Assembly (NCBI RefSeq): GCF_001428505.1
Contig: NZ_LMHU01000007.1
Location: 310,133 to 374,132, forward strand
DNA from: Terrabacter sp. Root181
GTDB taxonomy: Bacteria; Actinomycetota; Actinomycetes; Actinomycetales; Dermatophilaceae
Length of the DNA stretch: 64,000 nt
Direction: 5' to 3'
The translations under genes and the position numbers were made by a program. The notes below the pieces were generated by a model that saw only the letters and a program-made list of their open reading frames with translations, had not been told where the DNA came from and did not search any database. Shown here one piece after another: positions 17,819 to 26,141 of the stretch; the stretch's first letter is position 1, and every line of letters begins with the position of its first letter.

Positions 17819-19147
17819 GTGAGCGGACGGCGGCAGCACCCGAGCGAGGCGACCTCGCGCGCCGTCGAGCGCAGCGCCGGCGAGCTCGCGACCCTGGCGT
17901 CGCAGCGCATGGAGGAGCACCTGCGGTGGTACCGCGACCTCTCGGCGGAGGAGCGGTCGCAGGTCGGGCTCGTCGCCCAGGCCGGCATCTCGCAGTTCAT
18001 CGCGTGGTTCCACCAGGAGGAGAGCCACCCGCCGTCGGCGATCTCGATCTTCGCGAACGCGCCGCAGGAGCTGACCCGCTCGGTGAGCCTGCGCCAGACG
18101 CTCGACCTCGTGCGCACCGTCGTCGACGTCGTCGAGTCGCGCGTCGAGGGCCTCGCGGCCCCCGGCGACGAGCAGCTGCTACGCGAGTCGGTGCTGCGCT
18201 TCTCGCGCGAGATCGCCTTCGCTGCGGCGGAGGTCTATGCCGGCGCGGCCGAGGCCCGGGGCGCGTGGGACGCCCGGCTCGAGGCGCTCGTCGTCGATGC
18301 CGTGCTCCGCGGCGAAGCGGACGACTCCATGCAGTCCCGGGCCAGCGCGCTCGGCTGGGGCGAGCTCGCCGACGTGACGTTCGTCGTCGGCAGCACCCCG
18401 ACGGCGACCGGCGGGGCGGTCCCTGCGGTCGACGACCTGCGCCGGGCCGTACGCCAGCACGGGGTCGAGGCACTGGCCATCGTCCAGCGCTCGCGGCTCA
18501 TCGCGATCCTCGGCGGCACCCGTGAGGCTCCTCGCATCGTGGAGGCCGTGGCCGACTGCTTCGGACCGGGCCCGATCGTGCTCGGACCCACGGTCCCCCA
18601 CCTCTTCGCCGCCGGCCGCTCGGCGCGCGCCGCCCTGAGCGGGCTGGCGGCCGCACCGGCGTGGCCCGACGCGCCACGCGTGCTCGAGTCGGACGCCGTG
18701 CTCCCCGAACGTGCCCTGGCCGGCGACCCCCCGGCTCGGCGCATCCTCGTCGACCGCATCCACCGGCCGCTCGCCGGCGGCGGTCATGCGCCCCTGCTCC
18801 AGACGGCGACGGCCTATCTCGAGAGCGGCGGGTCGCTGGAGGCGACCGCGAGGGTGCTCTTCATCCACCCCAACACCGTGCGCTACCGGCTCGGCCGCAT
18901 CTCCGACGTCACGGGCTACGACCTGACGACGCCACGCGAGGCGTGGGCCGTGCGCATAGCGCTCGCCCTGGGCCGGCTCGCGGCGACGCCGACGGGCCCG
19001 GCCACGGCCGCGTCGCCAGCCGGCGGCGCGGGGTCGTCGGGCGACGCTGGACCGGGCGCCCTGTCACGGACCCCTCGCCTGCGCCCACGCACGACCGATC
19101 GTTCTCCCTTGGAGGAAACCTCCAAACTATCCCCCACGACTTCGTGA
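17819..19147 (+). CDS. fasR: PucR-type transcriptional regulator of fatty acid synthesis
   Basis: A 442-residue regulator with a C-terminal PucR-type helix-turn-helix: YLESGGSLEATARVLFIHPNTVRYRLGRISDVTG. Position immediately upstream of fabD-fabH-acpP-fabF matches Streptomyces FasR, which activates that operon. GTG 17819 is 6 nt after TAGGCT. The last ~60 residues are low-complexity Ala/Gly/Pro and Arg/Thr, unlike the DNA-binding domain, and the coding end overlaps a palindrome (19109-19125) that may be the operator for fabD. Confidence 0.85.
   Translation: MSGRRQHPSEATSRAVERSAGELATLASQRMEEHLRWYRDLSAEERSQVGLVAQAGISQFIAWFHQEESHPPSAISIFANAPQELTRSVSLRQTLDLVRTVVDVVESRVEGLAAPGDEQLLRESVLRFSREIAFAAAEVYAGAAEARGAWDARLEALVVDAVLRGEADDSMQSRASALGWGELADVTFVVGSTPTATGGAVPAVDDLRRAVRQHGVEALAIVQRSRLIAILGGTREAPRIVEAVADCFGPGPIVLGPTVPHLFAAGRSARAALSGLAAAPAWPDAPRVLESDAVLPERALAGDPPARRILVDRIHRPLAGGGHAPLLQTATAYLESGGSLEATARVLFIHPNTVRYRLGRISDVTGYDLTTPREAWAVRIALALGRLAATPTGPATAASPAGGAGSSGDAGPGALSRTPRLRPRTTDRSPLEETSKLSPTTS
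19109..19125. promoter_or_regulatory. candidate FasR operator upstream of fabD
   Basis: TTGGAGGAAACCTCCAA is a perfect 7-3-7 palindrome, 68 nt before the fabD start and inside the 3' end of fasR. It is followed by AAACTATCCCCC, an AT-richer stretch unusual here. Position suits an activator site, but the FasR consensus in this group is not known to me. Confidence 0.45.
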
Positions 19148-19193
19148 CATTCGGTGGCGAGGTCCTCACCGGTAACCGGGAAAGGTTGACCCC

Positions 19194-20144
19194 GTGCTAG
19201 CGATCGTCTGCCCTGGACAGGGCTCCCAGACCCCCGGCTTCCTCGCCCCGTGGCTCGAGCTCGACGGCGTGCGTGAGCAGCTGACCGCCCTCGGCCGGGC
19301 CGCCGGCCACGACCTCGTCGCGCACGGTACCGAGTCCGACGCCGAGACGATCAAGGACACCGCCGTCGCGCAGCCCCTCATCGTCGCGGCCGGTCTCGTG
19401 ACGGCCTCGGCCCTCTTCGCGTCGCACGCCGAGCTCGCCGGCACGGGCGCCGTCCTGGCCGGCCACTCCGTCGGAGAGCTCACCGCCACCGCCCTCGCGG
19501 GCGTCGTCACCGACGAGCAGGCCATCTCCCTCGTCGCGACCCGCGGCCGGGCCATGGCCGAGGCCAGTGCGGTCACCCCCACCGGCATGGCAGCCGTGCT
19601 CGGCGGCGACCCCGACGAGGTCCTGGCGGCGCTCGAGGCCCACGGCCTGACGCCCGCCAACATCAACGGCGCGGGCCAGGTCGTCGCCGCCGGCACCCTC
19701 GAGCAGGTCGAGGCGCTCCGCGGGGCACCCCCGGCCAAGGCGCGGGTCATCCCCCTCCAGGTCGCGGGCGCCTTCCACACCAGCCACATGTCCCCGGCCG
19801 TCGACGCGCTCGCCGCCGCGGCCGAGGACGTCACGCCCTCGGCGCCGACCCTGCGCCTGCTGTCGAACGCCGACGGGGCCACCGTGGCCGACGGACCCGA
19901 CGCCCTCGACCGCCTCGTCCGCCAGGTGAGCAACCCCGTGCGCTGGGACCGCTGCATGGAGACGATGCTCGCCCTCGGCGTCACCGGGCTGGTCGAGCTC
20001 GCCCCCGCCGGCACCCTCGTCGGACTCGCCAAGCGGGCCATGCCCGGGGTCGAGACCCTCGCCGTGAAGACGCCCGACGACCTCGAGGCAGCGCGCACGC
20101 TCGTCGCGACCCACGCGACCCCTTCGACCGAGTCGGCACCTTGA
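19194..20144 (+). CDS. fabD: malonyl-CoA:ACP acyltransferase
   Basis: Loads malonyl groups onto acyl carrier protein for type II fatty acid synthesis. 316 residues; GQGSQTPGF at the N-terminus, the nucleophile elbow GHSVGELTA near residue 90, and GAFHTSHMSPAVD with the catalytic His. GTG 19194 has GGGAAAGG 8 nt upstream. It is the first structural gene of the fab operon; fabH, acpP and fabF follow on the same strand with gaps of about 130-140 nt. Confidence 0.95.
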   Translation: MLAIVCPGQGSQTPGFLAPWLELDGVREQLTALGRAAGHDLVAHGTESDAETIKDTAVAQPLIVAAGLVTASALFASHAELAGTGAVLAGHSVGELTATALAGVVTDEQAISLVATRGRAMAEASAVTPTGMAAVLGGDPDEVLAALEAHGLTPANINGAGQVVAAGTLEQVEALRGAPPAKARVIPLQVAGAFHTSHMSPAVDALAAAAEDVTPSAPTLRLLSNADGATVADGPDALDRLVRQVSNPVRWDRCMETMLALGVTGLVELAPAGTLVGLAKRAMPGVETLAVKTPDDLEAARTLVATHATPSTESAP

Positions 20145-20286
20145 CGCACCCGATGACTGGCGCACCGACCCCGACAGGGGCACGCTCGTGGAGAGACCCC
20201 CGTCCGACGGAGACCCCGTCCGCACCGGACCTCTCCAGCGCCGCACCACGACCCACCTGAACCCTCACCCCTCGAGAAGGCCTCAC

Positions 20287-21342
20287 GTGACATCCCCCAG
20301 CGCCACCGCGCCGACGCCCAAGGGCACCGGCACCCTTGCCGACACCGGCGCCGCGCGCCACTCGCGCATCCTGGGTGTGGGCGCCTACCGCCCGGCCCGC
20401 GTCGTCATGAACTCCGAGATCGTCGACAAGATCGACTCGAGCGACGAGTGGATCCGCGAGCGGTCCGGCATCATCAGCCGCCACTACGCCGCCGACGACG
20501 AGAGCGTCATCGACATGGCGGAGGCGGCCTCCCGCCAGGCGCTCGAGCACGCGGGCATCGCGCCCGAGCAGATCGGCTTCGTCCTCGTCGCCACGGTCAC
20601 GCACCCCTACCAGACTCCAGCCGCGGCCCCGGAGCTCGCGTCGCGGCTCGGCTCGACGGCCCCGGCTCTCGACATCTCCGCCGCGTGCGCCGGCTACTGC
20701 TACGGCGTCGCCATGGCCAGCGACATGGTCAAGGGCGGCTCGGCCGACCACGTCCTCGTCGTCGGCGTCGAGAAGCTCAGCGACTTCACCGACCCCTACG
20801 ACCGCGGCAGCGCGTTCATATTCGGCGACGGTGCCGGTGCCTGCGTCATCGGACCGAGCGACACCCCGGGCATCGGCCCGACGGTGTGGGGCTCGGACGG
20901 CACGCAGCGCGACGCCATCACGCAGAAGCAGGCCTGGACCGACGTCCGCGAGTCCTGGCAGTCCGCCCAGGCCGACAAGAACGTGTGGCCCGCGATCGGC
21001 ATGGCCGGCCAGACGGTCTTCCGCTGGGCCGTCTGGGGCATGGCCCCGGTGGCGCAGCAGGCGATCGACAAGGCCGGCATCAAGGCCGACGACCTCGACG
21101 CCTTCATCCCGCACCAGGCGAACATCCGCATCATCGACGCGATGGTCAAGCAGCTCAAGCTGCCGGGCGACATCCCCGTGGCCCGCGACATCGTGACCAC
21201 CGCCAACACCTCGGCGGCCTCGATCCCGATCGCGACGACGCGGATGCTCGCGGAGAAGGAGATCCCGAGCGGCGGCCTGGCGCTGCAGATCGGCTTCGGG
21301 GCCGGTCTGGTGTATGCCGCGCAGGTCGTCGTGCTGCCCTGA
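20287..21342 (+). CDS. fabH: beta-ketoacyl-ACP synthase III
   Basis: Condenses an acyl-CoA primer with malonyl-ACP. The triad is visible: Cys134 in ISAACAGYCYG, His in FIPHQANIRI and Asn in TTANTSAASIP. GTG 20287 gives 351 residues and has CGAGAAGG 7 nt upstream; the N-terminal ~25 residues are a Thr/Ala-rich extension compared with E. coli FabH. An in-frame ATG exists at 20188 but would add unstructured sequence. The 142-nt gap after fabD holds a GGAGAG/CTCTCC dyad. Confidence 0.94.
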   Translation: MTSPSATAPTPKGTGTLADTGAARHSRILGVGAYRPARVVMNSEIVDKIDSSDEWIRERSGIISRHYAADDESVIDMAEAASRQALEHAGIAPEQIGFVLVATVTHPYQTPAAAPELASRLGSTAPALDISAACAGYCYGVAMASDMVKGGSADHVLVVGVEKLSDFTDPYDRGSAFIFGDGAGACVIGPSDTPGIGPTVWGSDGTQRDAITQKQAWTDVRESWQSAQADKNVWPAIGMAGQTVFRWAVWGMAPVAQQAIDKAGIKADDLDAFIPHQANIRIIDAMVKQLKLPGDIPVARDIVTTANTSAASIPIATTRMLAEKEIPSGGLALQIGFGAGLVYAAQVVVLP

Positions 21343-21480
21343 GCACTCCCAGCACGGGCAGTCCCAGCACTCCCGCCGGTCCCGACGGGTCATTCGGGCC
21401 ACGGAATGCCATCCACGACGGATGACAGCCCCGAGCACCACCGCCAGCACGAACCGCCAACACGAACAAGGAGCAGACAG

Positions 21481-21729
21481 ATGGCTCAGTCCGAGCAGGA
21501 GATCCTCGAGGGTCTTGCAGAGATCGTCAACGAGGAGACCGGCCTCGACACCGCGTCCGTCGAGATGGACAAGTCCTTCACCGAGGACCTCGACATCGAC
21601 TCCCTCTCGATGATGACGATCGTCGTCAACGCCGAGGAGAAGTTCGGCGTGCGCATCCCGGACAGCGAGGTCAAGAACCTCAAGACCGTCCGCGACGCCG
21701 TCACCTTCATCGCCGGCGCGCAGTCCTGA
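21481..21729 (+). CDS. acpP: acyl carrier protein
   Basis: An 82-residue acidic carrier protein. The phosphopantetheine attachment Ser41 lies in DLDIDSLSMM. ATG 21481 is preceded by AAGGAGCAGACAG, a strong Shine-Dalgarno. It carries growing acyl chains between FabD, FabH and FabF, all encoded here. Confidence 0.97.
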   Translation: MAQSEQEILEGLAEIVNEETGLDTASVEMDKSFTEDLDIDSLSMMTIVVNAEEKFGVRIPDSEVKNLKTVRDAVTFIAGAQS

Positions 21730-21739
21730 TGCACCCGGT

Positions 21740-21764
21740 CGGCGCCCGGCACCACCGGGCGCCG
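21740..21764 (+). terminator. intercistronic hairpin between acpP and fabF
   Basis: CGGCGCCCGG (21740-21749) and CCGGGCGCCG (21755-21764) pair perfectly over 10 bp with a 5-nt loop, 11 nt after the acpP stop. It may partly terminate transcription or protect the acpP mRNA end, which would favour ACP over FabF. Confidence 0.6.
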
Positions 21765-21861
21765 GCCGAGCCGCAACGCCGGCACACCCGCGGCACCGCA
21801 CTCCCGTCACACCCACCCCTCGCACCACACCACCCCACTCGACCCAGAGGAGCACGTCACC

Positions 21862-23112
21862 ATGACGTCCAATCGCGACCGACGCGTCGTGGTCACCGGT
21901 CTCGGAGCCACCACGCCCCTGGGCGGTACCGCCACGGAGACGTGGGAGGCCCTGCTCGCCGGCCGGTCCGGCGCCCGCACGATGGACTTCGACTGGGTCG
22001 CCAAGTACGAGCTCCCCGTCACGTTCGCGGCGACGATCGCCACCCCGCCGATCGACGTGCTCGCCAAGGTCGAGACGCGCCGTCTCGACCCCTCGAGCCA
22101 GTACGCCCTCATCGCGGCCCGTGAGGCGTGGGCCGACGCCGGCGCCCCCGAGATCGACCCCGAGCGCCTCGGCGCCGCGATCGGGTCCGGCATCGGCGGC
22201 GTGTGGACCCTGCTCGACCAGTGGGACGTGCTGAAGGAGAAGGGCCCCCGGCGCGTCTACCCGCTGGCGGTCCCGATGCTCATGCCCAACGGGCCCGCCG
22301 CAGCCGTGTCGCTCGACCTCGGCGCCCGCGCCGGGGCCCACACGACGGTCAGCGCGTGCGCGTCCGGCGCAGAGAGCATGGGCTACGCCATCGACATGAT
22401 CCGCACCGGCCGGGCCGACGTCGTCGTCGCCGGCGGCACGGAGGCCGCCGTCCACCCGCTGCCCATCTCGGGGTTCGCCGCGATGCAGGCGCTCTCGACG
22501 CGCAACGACGACCCGGCCCGGGCCTCGCGGCCCTACGACACCGGGCGCGACGGCTTCGTTCTCGGTGAGGGTGCAGCGGTCATCGTCCTCGAGTCAGAGG
22601 AGCACGCCCGCGCCCGGGGTGCCCGCATCTACGCCGAGCTGGCGAGCGTCGGCATGTCGGCCGACGCCCACCACATCACGGCCCCCGAGCCCAACGGCTC
22701 CGGCGCGAGCCGCGCGATGCTGTATGCCGTCGAGCGGGCCGACCTGTCACCGACCGACATCATCCACATCAACGTGCACGCCACCTCGACCCCCGTGGGC
22801 GACGTGGCCGAGTACAACGCAATCAAGCGAGCCTTCGGCGACCACACCGAGAACATGTCGGTGACGGCGACGAAGTCGATGACCGGGCACCTGCTCGGCG
22901 CGGCGGGCGCACTCGAGGCGGTCATCACGATCCAGTCGATCTACCACCGGCTCGTGCCGGCGACGATCAACCTGGACGACCAGGACCCCGAGATCCCGCT
23001 CAACGTCGTCACGGGCGAGCACCAGAAGCTGCCCGACGGCGACATCGCGGCCCTGAACAACTCGTTCGGCTTCGGCGGCCACAACGTCGCCCTGGCGGTC
23101 CGCAGCATCTGA
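21862..23112 (+). CDS. fabF: beta-ketoacyl-ACP synthase II
   Basis: Elongating condensing enzyme, 416 residues. The Cys-His-His triad is visible: Cys166 in TTVSACASGAESM, HATSTPVGD and MTGHLLGAAGALEA. ATG 21862 follows AGAGGAGCACGTCACC. It ends the fab cluster, and a 14-bp hairpin shared with the convergent endonuclease gene follows at 23130. Confidence 0.96.
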   Translation: MTSNRDRRVVVTGLGATTPLGGTATETWEALLAGRSGARTMDFDWVAKYELPVTFAATIATPPIDVLAKVETRRLDPSSQYALIAAREAWADAGAPEIDPERLGAAIGSGIGGVWTLLDQWDVLKEKGPRRVYPLAVPMLMPNGPAAAVSLDLGARAGAHTTVSACASGAESMGYAIDMIRTGRADVVVAGGTEAAVHPLPISGFAAMQALSTRNDDPARASRPYDTGRDGFVLGEGAAVIVLESEEHARARGARIYAELASVGMSADAHHITAPEPNGSGASRAMLYAVERADLSPTDIIHINVHATSTPVGDVAEYNAIKRAFGDHTENMSVTATKSMTGHLLGAAGALEAVITIQSIYHRLVPATINLDDQDPEIPLNVVTGEHQKLPDGDIAALNNSFGFGGHNVALAVRSI

Positions 23113-23129
23113 CTCATCGCCACGCCGGA

Positions 23130-23169
23130 ACCAGAGTCCTGACTGCTCAAGGGTGGTCAGGACTCTGGT
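23130..23169. terminator. bidirectional terminator between fabF and the LAGLIDADG gene
   Basis: A perfect 14-bp inverted repeat (23130-23143 and 23156-23169; arm ACCAGAGTCCTGAC) with a 12-nt loop. It contains the stop and last codons of the minus-strand gene. Confidence 0.8.
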
Positions 23170-23971
23170 GTCCGTTCGTGATGCCGTGCCGGAGGCGCCA
23201 TCGGCGCACGGATACCGACTTCATGGTGCGCCCGAGGATCTCCGCGGCCTCGGCAAGTGGGTGTGAGAACAGCAGCTCGTCCTGGGCCGCCGTCCACTTC
23301 TCCCGCTTGACGCCGTAGCGACCGGCCTTCTCGGGCGGGGGCTTCCACGCTGCGACCTCGGCCGCGGCGCTCGCCTTTCGAGCCATGACCGGCCAGTCCC
23401 CCGCCTGCCAGCAATGCCCTGCCATCAGCGTTGCGGACACGTTGGTCACCATCACGTTGAACACTCCGTCACGGGTGTTCCGCTGTGTCGAGCGTCTTAC
23501 GCGGCAGACCTGCCAGACCTGGTCCTCGAAGAACCGCGCCATGGGCTCTGATGCGGTCACCAGGCTCACGAACGGAGCACCCGTCCGCGTGAATCCCACC
23601 GACCCATCTCCATCGAGCACTCCCCGCAGATATGCCCTCGACACCAAGCCGCACTCTTTCGGTGGCGCCACGTCGAGCGACTTGGGTCCCGGGCGCATAC
23701 CCAGTCTCGCAAGTTCGATCCGCACGGCCTGGTCGGAGAACAGGAGCTGGTAGCTGACGTAGTCGTCGGCGAAGTTGGTGCGACGCCGACGACGCTTGAG
23801 AGCCGAGTAGCAGGGGATGACTCGCCTGATCTCATGCAGGACGTCGACATCGCGCTCGTGCAGCTCGATGCCAACCTTGCCCTTGTGGTCGACGCACCCC
23901 GAGTGCCATCCGTCCGTGTGCAGCAGTCCGAGCAGATAGGAAACCTCGGGTCGGGACGGATCGAGCAACAT
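23147..23971 (-). CDS. LAGLIDADG-type endonuclease-like protein with C-terminal Myb/SANT-like HTH
   Basis: A 274-residue protein with two LAGLIDADG-like helices: SYLLGLLHTDG (11-21) and AYLRGVLDGDGSV (113-125), each keeping an acidic residue for metal binding. The C-terminus (about 225-265, KWTAAQDELL ... GRTMKSVSVRRWRLRHG) looks like a Myb/SANT helix-turn-helix. There is no flanking intron or intein, so it is free-standing. GC is lower than in its neighbours, hinting at transfer. ATG 23971 lies 6 nt after TAGCGT (23983-23978), so it has its own leaderless promoter. It might be a homing-endonuclease relative or a host-adopted regulator. Confidence 0.75.
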   Translation of the reverse strand: MLLDPSRPEVSYLLGLLHTDGWHSGCVDHKGKVGIELHERDVDVLHEIRRVIPCYSALKRRRRRTNFADDYVSYQLLFSDQAVRIELARLGMRPGPKSLDVAPPKECGLVSRAYLRGVLDGDGSVGFTRTGAPFVSLVTASEPMARFFEDQVWQVCRVRRSTQRNTRDGVFNVMVTNVSATLMAGHCWQAGDWPVMARKASAAAEVAAWKPPPEKAGRYGVKREKWTAAQDELLFSHPLAEAAEILGRTMKSVSVRRWRLRHGITNGHQSPDHP

Positions 23972-24075
23972 GACCGGACGCTAGACGGCGCCACCGACAC
24001 AGCCCTCCGCCTGGCAGGGGCTCGGCGGGCTGGCGCCGTCCGCACGGGCGGGGCACCCGGCATACGGCCTTGGTG

Positions 24076-24450
24076 TCAGGCGCTGCGCGCCGCGTCGTGT
24101 CCCGTCGGGCGCACGTTGCCCGGCAGCTCGGTCGTCGGGCGCCCCTTGGCGAGCAGCTCGCCACCCCAGACACCCCACTCGAGGCGCCGCTGTGCCACGG
24201 CGAGGCATGCCGCGGCGAGCGGGCAGGTGCGGCACACCGACTTGGCCCGCTCCGCCTCCGCCTCGGTGGCCGGCCAGAAGAGGTCCGGGTCCTCGGCCGC
24301 GCAGAGCGGGACCGCGCCGTCGAGCTCGAAGGGATGCTCCGACGCCGCGCGGAAGATCCACGCGTCGAGACCCGGTGCGCCGCGGGGCGCCGGGCGGAGC
24401 CCGAGCTGTCCGAGCGACTGGGTGCGAAGGGTCGTGCGGTTCCTGGTCAT
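24076..24450 (-). CDS. WhiB family iron-sulfur transcription factor
   Basis: A 124-residue WhiB-like protein. The 4Fe-4S ligands are Cys50, Cys73, Cys76 and Cys82 (CRTCPLAAACL), followed by the G(V/I)WGG turn at 93-97. The tail is short and basic but lacks the RGRP AT-hook of WhiB7. Its ATG overlaps the stop of the HNH gene (ATGA, 24450-24447), so the two are translated together. WhiB proteins usually act by binding the housekeeping sigma factor. Confidence 0.9.
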   Translation of the reverse strand: MTRNRTTLRTQSLGQLGLRPAPRGAPGLDAWIFRAASEHPFELDGAVPLCAAEDPDLFWPATEAEAERAKSVCRTCPLAAACLAVAQRRLEWGVWGGELLAKGRPTTELPGNVRPTGHDAARSA

Positions 24451-24953
24451 CTGGCGGGCTCCTTCCCGGCGGTGGTGACGTGCGTGGCGTTGGACGGGGC
24501 GGCGCGGGCGAAGTGCAGCTGCACCCGCGTGGGGACGTACGGGTCCCAGCGCAGCGGCATACGTGCCTCGTCGGGGGTCCGGTCGCCCTTGCGGAGGTTG
24601 CACGGCTCGCAGGCCGCGACCGCGTTGGACCAGCCGGTCGCGCCGCCCCGCGAGCGGGGCAGGACGTGGTCCATGGTCGTGGCCGTGAGGCGACCGCAGT
24701 AGGCGCATCGGCGGCCGTCCCGAAGCAGCACGCCTTCACGCGAGTAGGTCGCCCGGGTGCGTGAGTAGAGCCACTTCTGCTCGACGTAGCGCACGAGCCG
24801 GACGACGACCGGCACCTGGTACGGGCCGAACCGCTCCGTCGCGTGGACCTCGACTGGGGTGGCGACGCCGCGCCAGATCATCCGCACCGCGTGCCGCACG
24901 CTCACGCGGTGCAGCAGGGTCTCGTCGGCGTTCCACACCTCGACCTGCGTCAT
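24447..24953 (-). CDS. HNH endonuclease domain protein
   Basis: A 168-residue protein with a C-terminal HNH nuclease: zinc Cys pairs C83-x2-C86 and C115-x2-C118, catalytic MDHVLPRSRGG (D95, H96), and N119 in CNLRKGD. The N-terminal half is a conserved domain of unknown role. ATG 24953 has AGGAGGAG about 5 nt upstream. This nuclease type is common and single-copy in Actinobacteria; here it is fused by overlap to a whiB gene, which suggests DNA-related regulation, but the target is unknown. Confidence 0.87.
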   Translation of the reverse strand: MTQVEVWNADETLLHRVSVRHAVRMIWRGVATPVEVHATERFGPYQVPVVVRLVRYVEQKWLYSRTRATYSREGVLLRDGRRCAYCGRLTATTMDHVLPRSRGGATGWSNAVAACEPCNLRKGDRTPDEARMPLRWDPYVPTRVQLHFARAAPSNATHVTTAGKEPAR

Positions 24954-25001
24954 GACCGCTCCTCCTCTCCGCCTGTCTCGATGTCGCTGCTGTCGGTCGT
25001 C

Positions 25002-25030
25002 GACGGGCGGCACGAGAAGAGCCGCCCGTC
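25002..25030 (-). terminator. hairpin between the small ORF and the HNH gene
   Basis: GACGGGCGGC (25002-25011) and GCCGCCCGTC (25021-25030) pair perfectly with a 9-nt loop. It lies 51 nt after the small ORF stop on the minus strand and upstream of the HNH Shine-Dalgarno, so it could be a terminator or an attenuator for HNH-whiB. Confidence 0.6.
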
Positions 25031-25081
25031 CGGGTCATCCCGGTGGGCGGCTCGATGAACGGAGCCGTCAGGCTCGTCGCG

Positions 25082-25213
25082 TCAGCGAGATCGCAGCCGG
25101 GGACGCCATGGCTGGGCCAGAGGGCGCCGCATGCAGCCCTCTCCCGGGAACGGGTAGGCCACATCGGCGACGCACAGGCTGCGCTTCGCTTTGGTGGTGA
25201 GTCCCGTTGCCAT
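25082..25213 (-). CDS. possible 43-residue peptide upstream of HNH-whiB
   Basis: ATG 25213 with GAAGGA 6 nt upstream opens a 43-residue frame (MATGLTTKAKRSLCVADVAY...) that is basic and has two Cys. It is followed by the hairpin at 25002-25030. The good ribosome site and the terminator behind it support a real transcript; the peptide could be a regulatory leader for HNH-whiB. I do not recognise a family. Codon use is only moderately typical. Confidence 0.4.
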   Translation of the reverse strand: MATGLTTKAKRSLCVADVAYPFPGEGCMRRPLAQPWRPRLRSR

Positions 25214-25364
25214 GACAGGTCCTTCGTGTTCGCGGACTGGAGATGCGTTGACGTGCGGACGGTGTCGCACGCCAGATCGATGATGACAGGCGAAGGCGAC
25301 TGTCGCCCAGTGGTTTTCCGGAAGGTGGCGCTTCGTCCGGGTGACAGCCTCCGCGCGACGACGC

Positions 25365-25403
25365 GACGAGGGCCCGGGAGCACGAACCGCCCGGGCCCTC
25401 GTC
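25365..25403 (-). terminator. DUF3145 gene terminator
   Basis: Perfect 14-bp arms GACGAGGGCCCGGG (25365-25378) and CCCGGGCCCTCGTC (25390-25403) with an 11-nt loop, 47 nt downstream of the DUF3145 stop. Confidence 0.85.
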
Positions 25404-25450
25404 ATCTCGAGCGCCGCGCTGGAGGTCGCGGCGGGCGAGACGTCTGGTGG

Positions 25451-25966
25451 TCAGCCGACCTTGTGCAGCCAGCGCACGGCGGCACCGTCACCGGCGTAGC
25501 GGAACACCTCGAGCTCCTCGTCCCACGGGACGCCGAGCAGCAGGTCGATCTCGTCCTGGAGCGCCTCGGCGTCGCCGCGCGTGCGCAGGATCGCCTCGCG
25601 GAGACGGTCCTCCTGGACGACCGCGTCGCCCGACGCCGACGTCATGGCGTGGTGGATGCCGAGCCGTGGCGTGTAGGACCACCGCGCCCCGTCGCAGCCG
25701 GGTGACGGCTCCTCGGTCACCTCGTAGCGCAGGCCGTCCCAGCCGCGCAGCGCACTGGCCAGCTCGGCCCCGGTGCCGGGGGCGCCGGTCCAGGACAGCT
25801 CGCTGCGCACCATCCGCGGTGCCGCCGGCTGCTGGACCCAGTCGAGCGCCACCCGCTCGTCGAGGACGGCCTCGATCGCCCACGTGATGTGCGGGCAGAG
25901 CGCGGCGGGGGCCCCGTGTACGAACAGGACCCCACGTGTCGTGGTGCGCGGCATCGCGACAGCCAT
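25451..25966 (-). CDS. DUF3145 family protein
   Basis: A 171-residue protein of an actinobacteria-restricted family of unknown function. TTTRGVLFVHGAPAALCPHITWA, QPAAPRMVRSELSW and YTPRLGIHHAMTSASGDAVVQEDRLR match the family pattern I know from Streptomyces. ATG 25966 has AGGAGG 5 nt upstream. It is followed by a strong terminator and appears monocistronic. Confidence 0.87.
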   Translation of the reverse strand: MAVAMPRTTTRGVLFVHGAPAALCPHITWAIEAVLDERVALDWVQQPAAPRMVRSELSWTGAPGTGAELASALRGWDGLRYEVTEEPSPGCDGARWSYTPRLGIHHAMTSASGDAVVQEDRLREAILRTRGDAEALQDEIDLLLGVPWDEELEVFRYAGDGAAVRWLHKVG

Positions 25967-26141
25967 CCGAACCTCCTGAAGTTGCAGGGACGTCTTCCCC
26001 AACGCCTGCGTCTTCATGCTTCGGTGGACTGACTCGGTGGTGCCGGACGATCGTGCTCGACCACGAGCACTCGCCCATTGTGCACCACGGGACACATCGG
26101 CACCAGCAGTCTCGAGACCCGATATGTGGCGTTCGCCCGGA

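Noticed and set aside
19981-22455. 824-codon minus-strand frame
   Set aside because: Antisense to fabD, fabH, acpP and fabF; no motif.
25082-25405. longer 107-codon version of the small minus-strand ORF
   Set aside because: Its upstream part crosses the DUF3145 terminator stem and lacks coding character; only the ATG 25213 form has a ribosome site.
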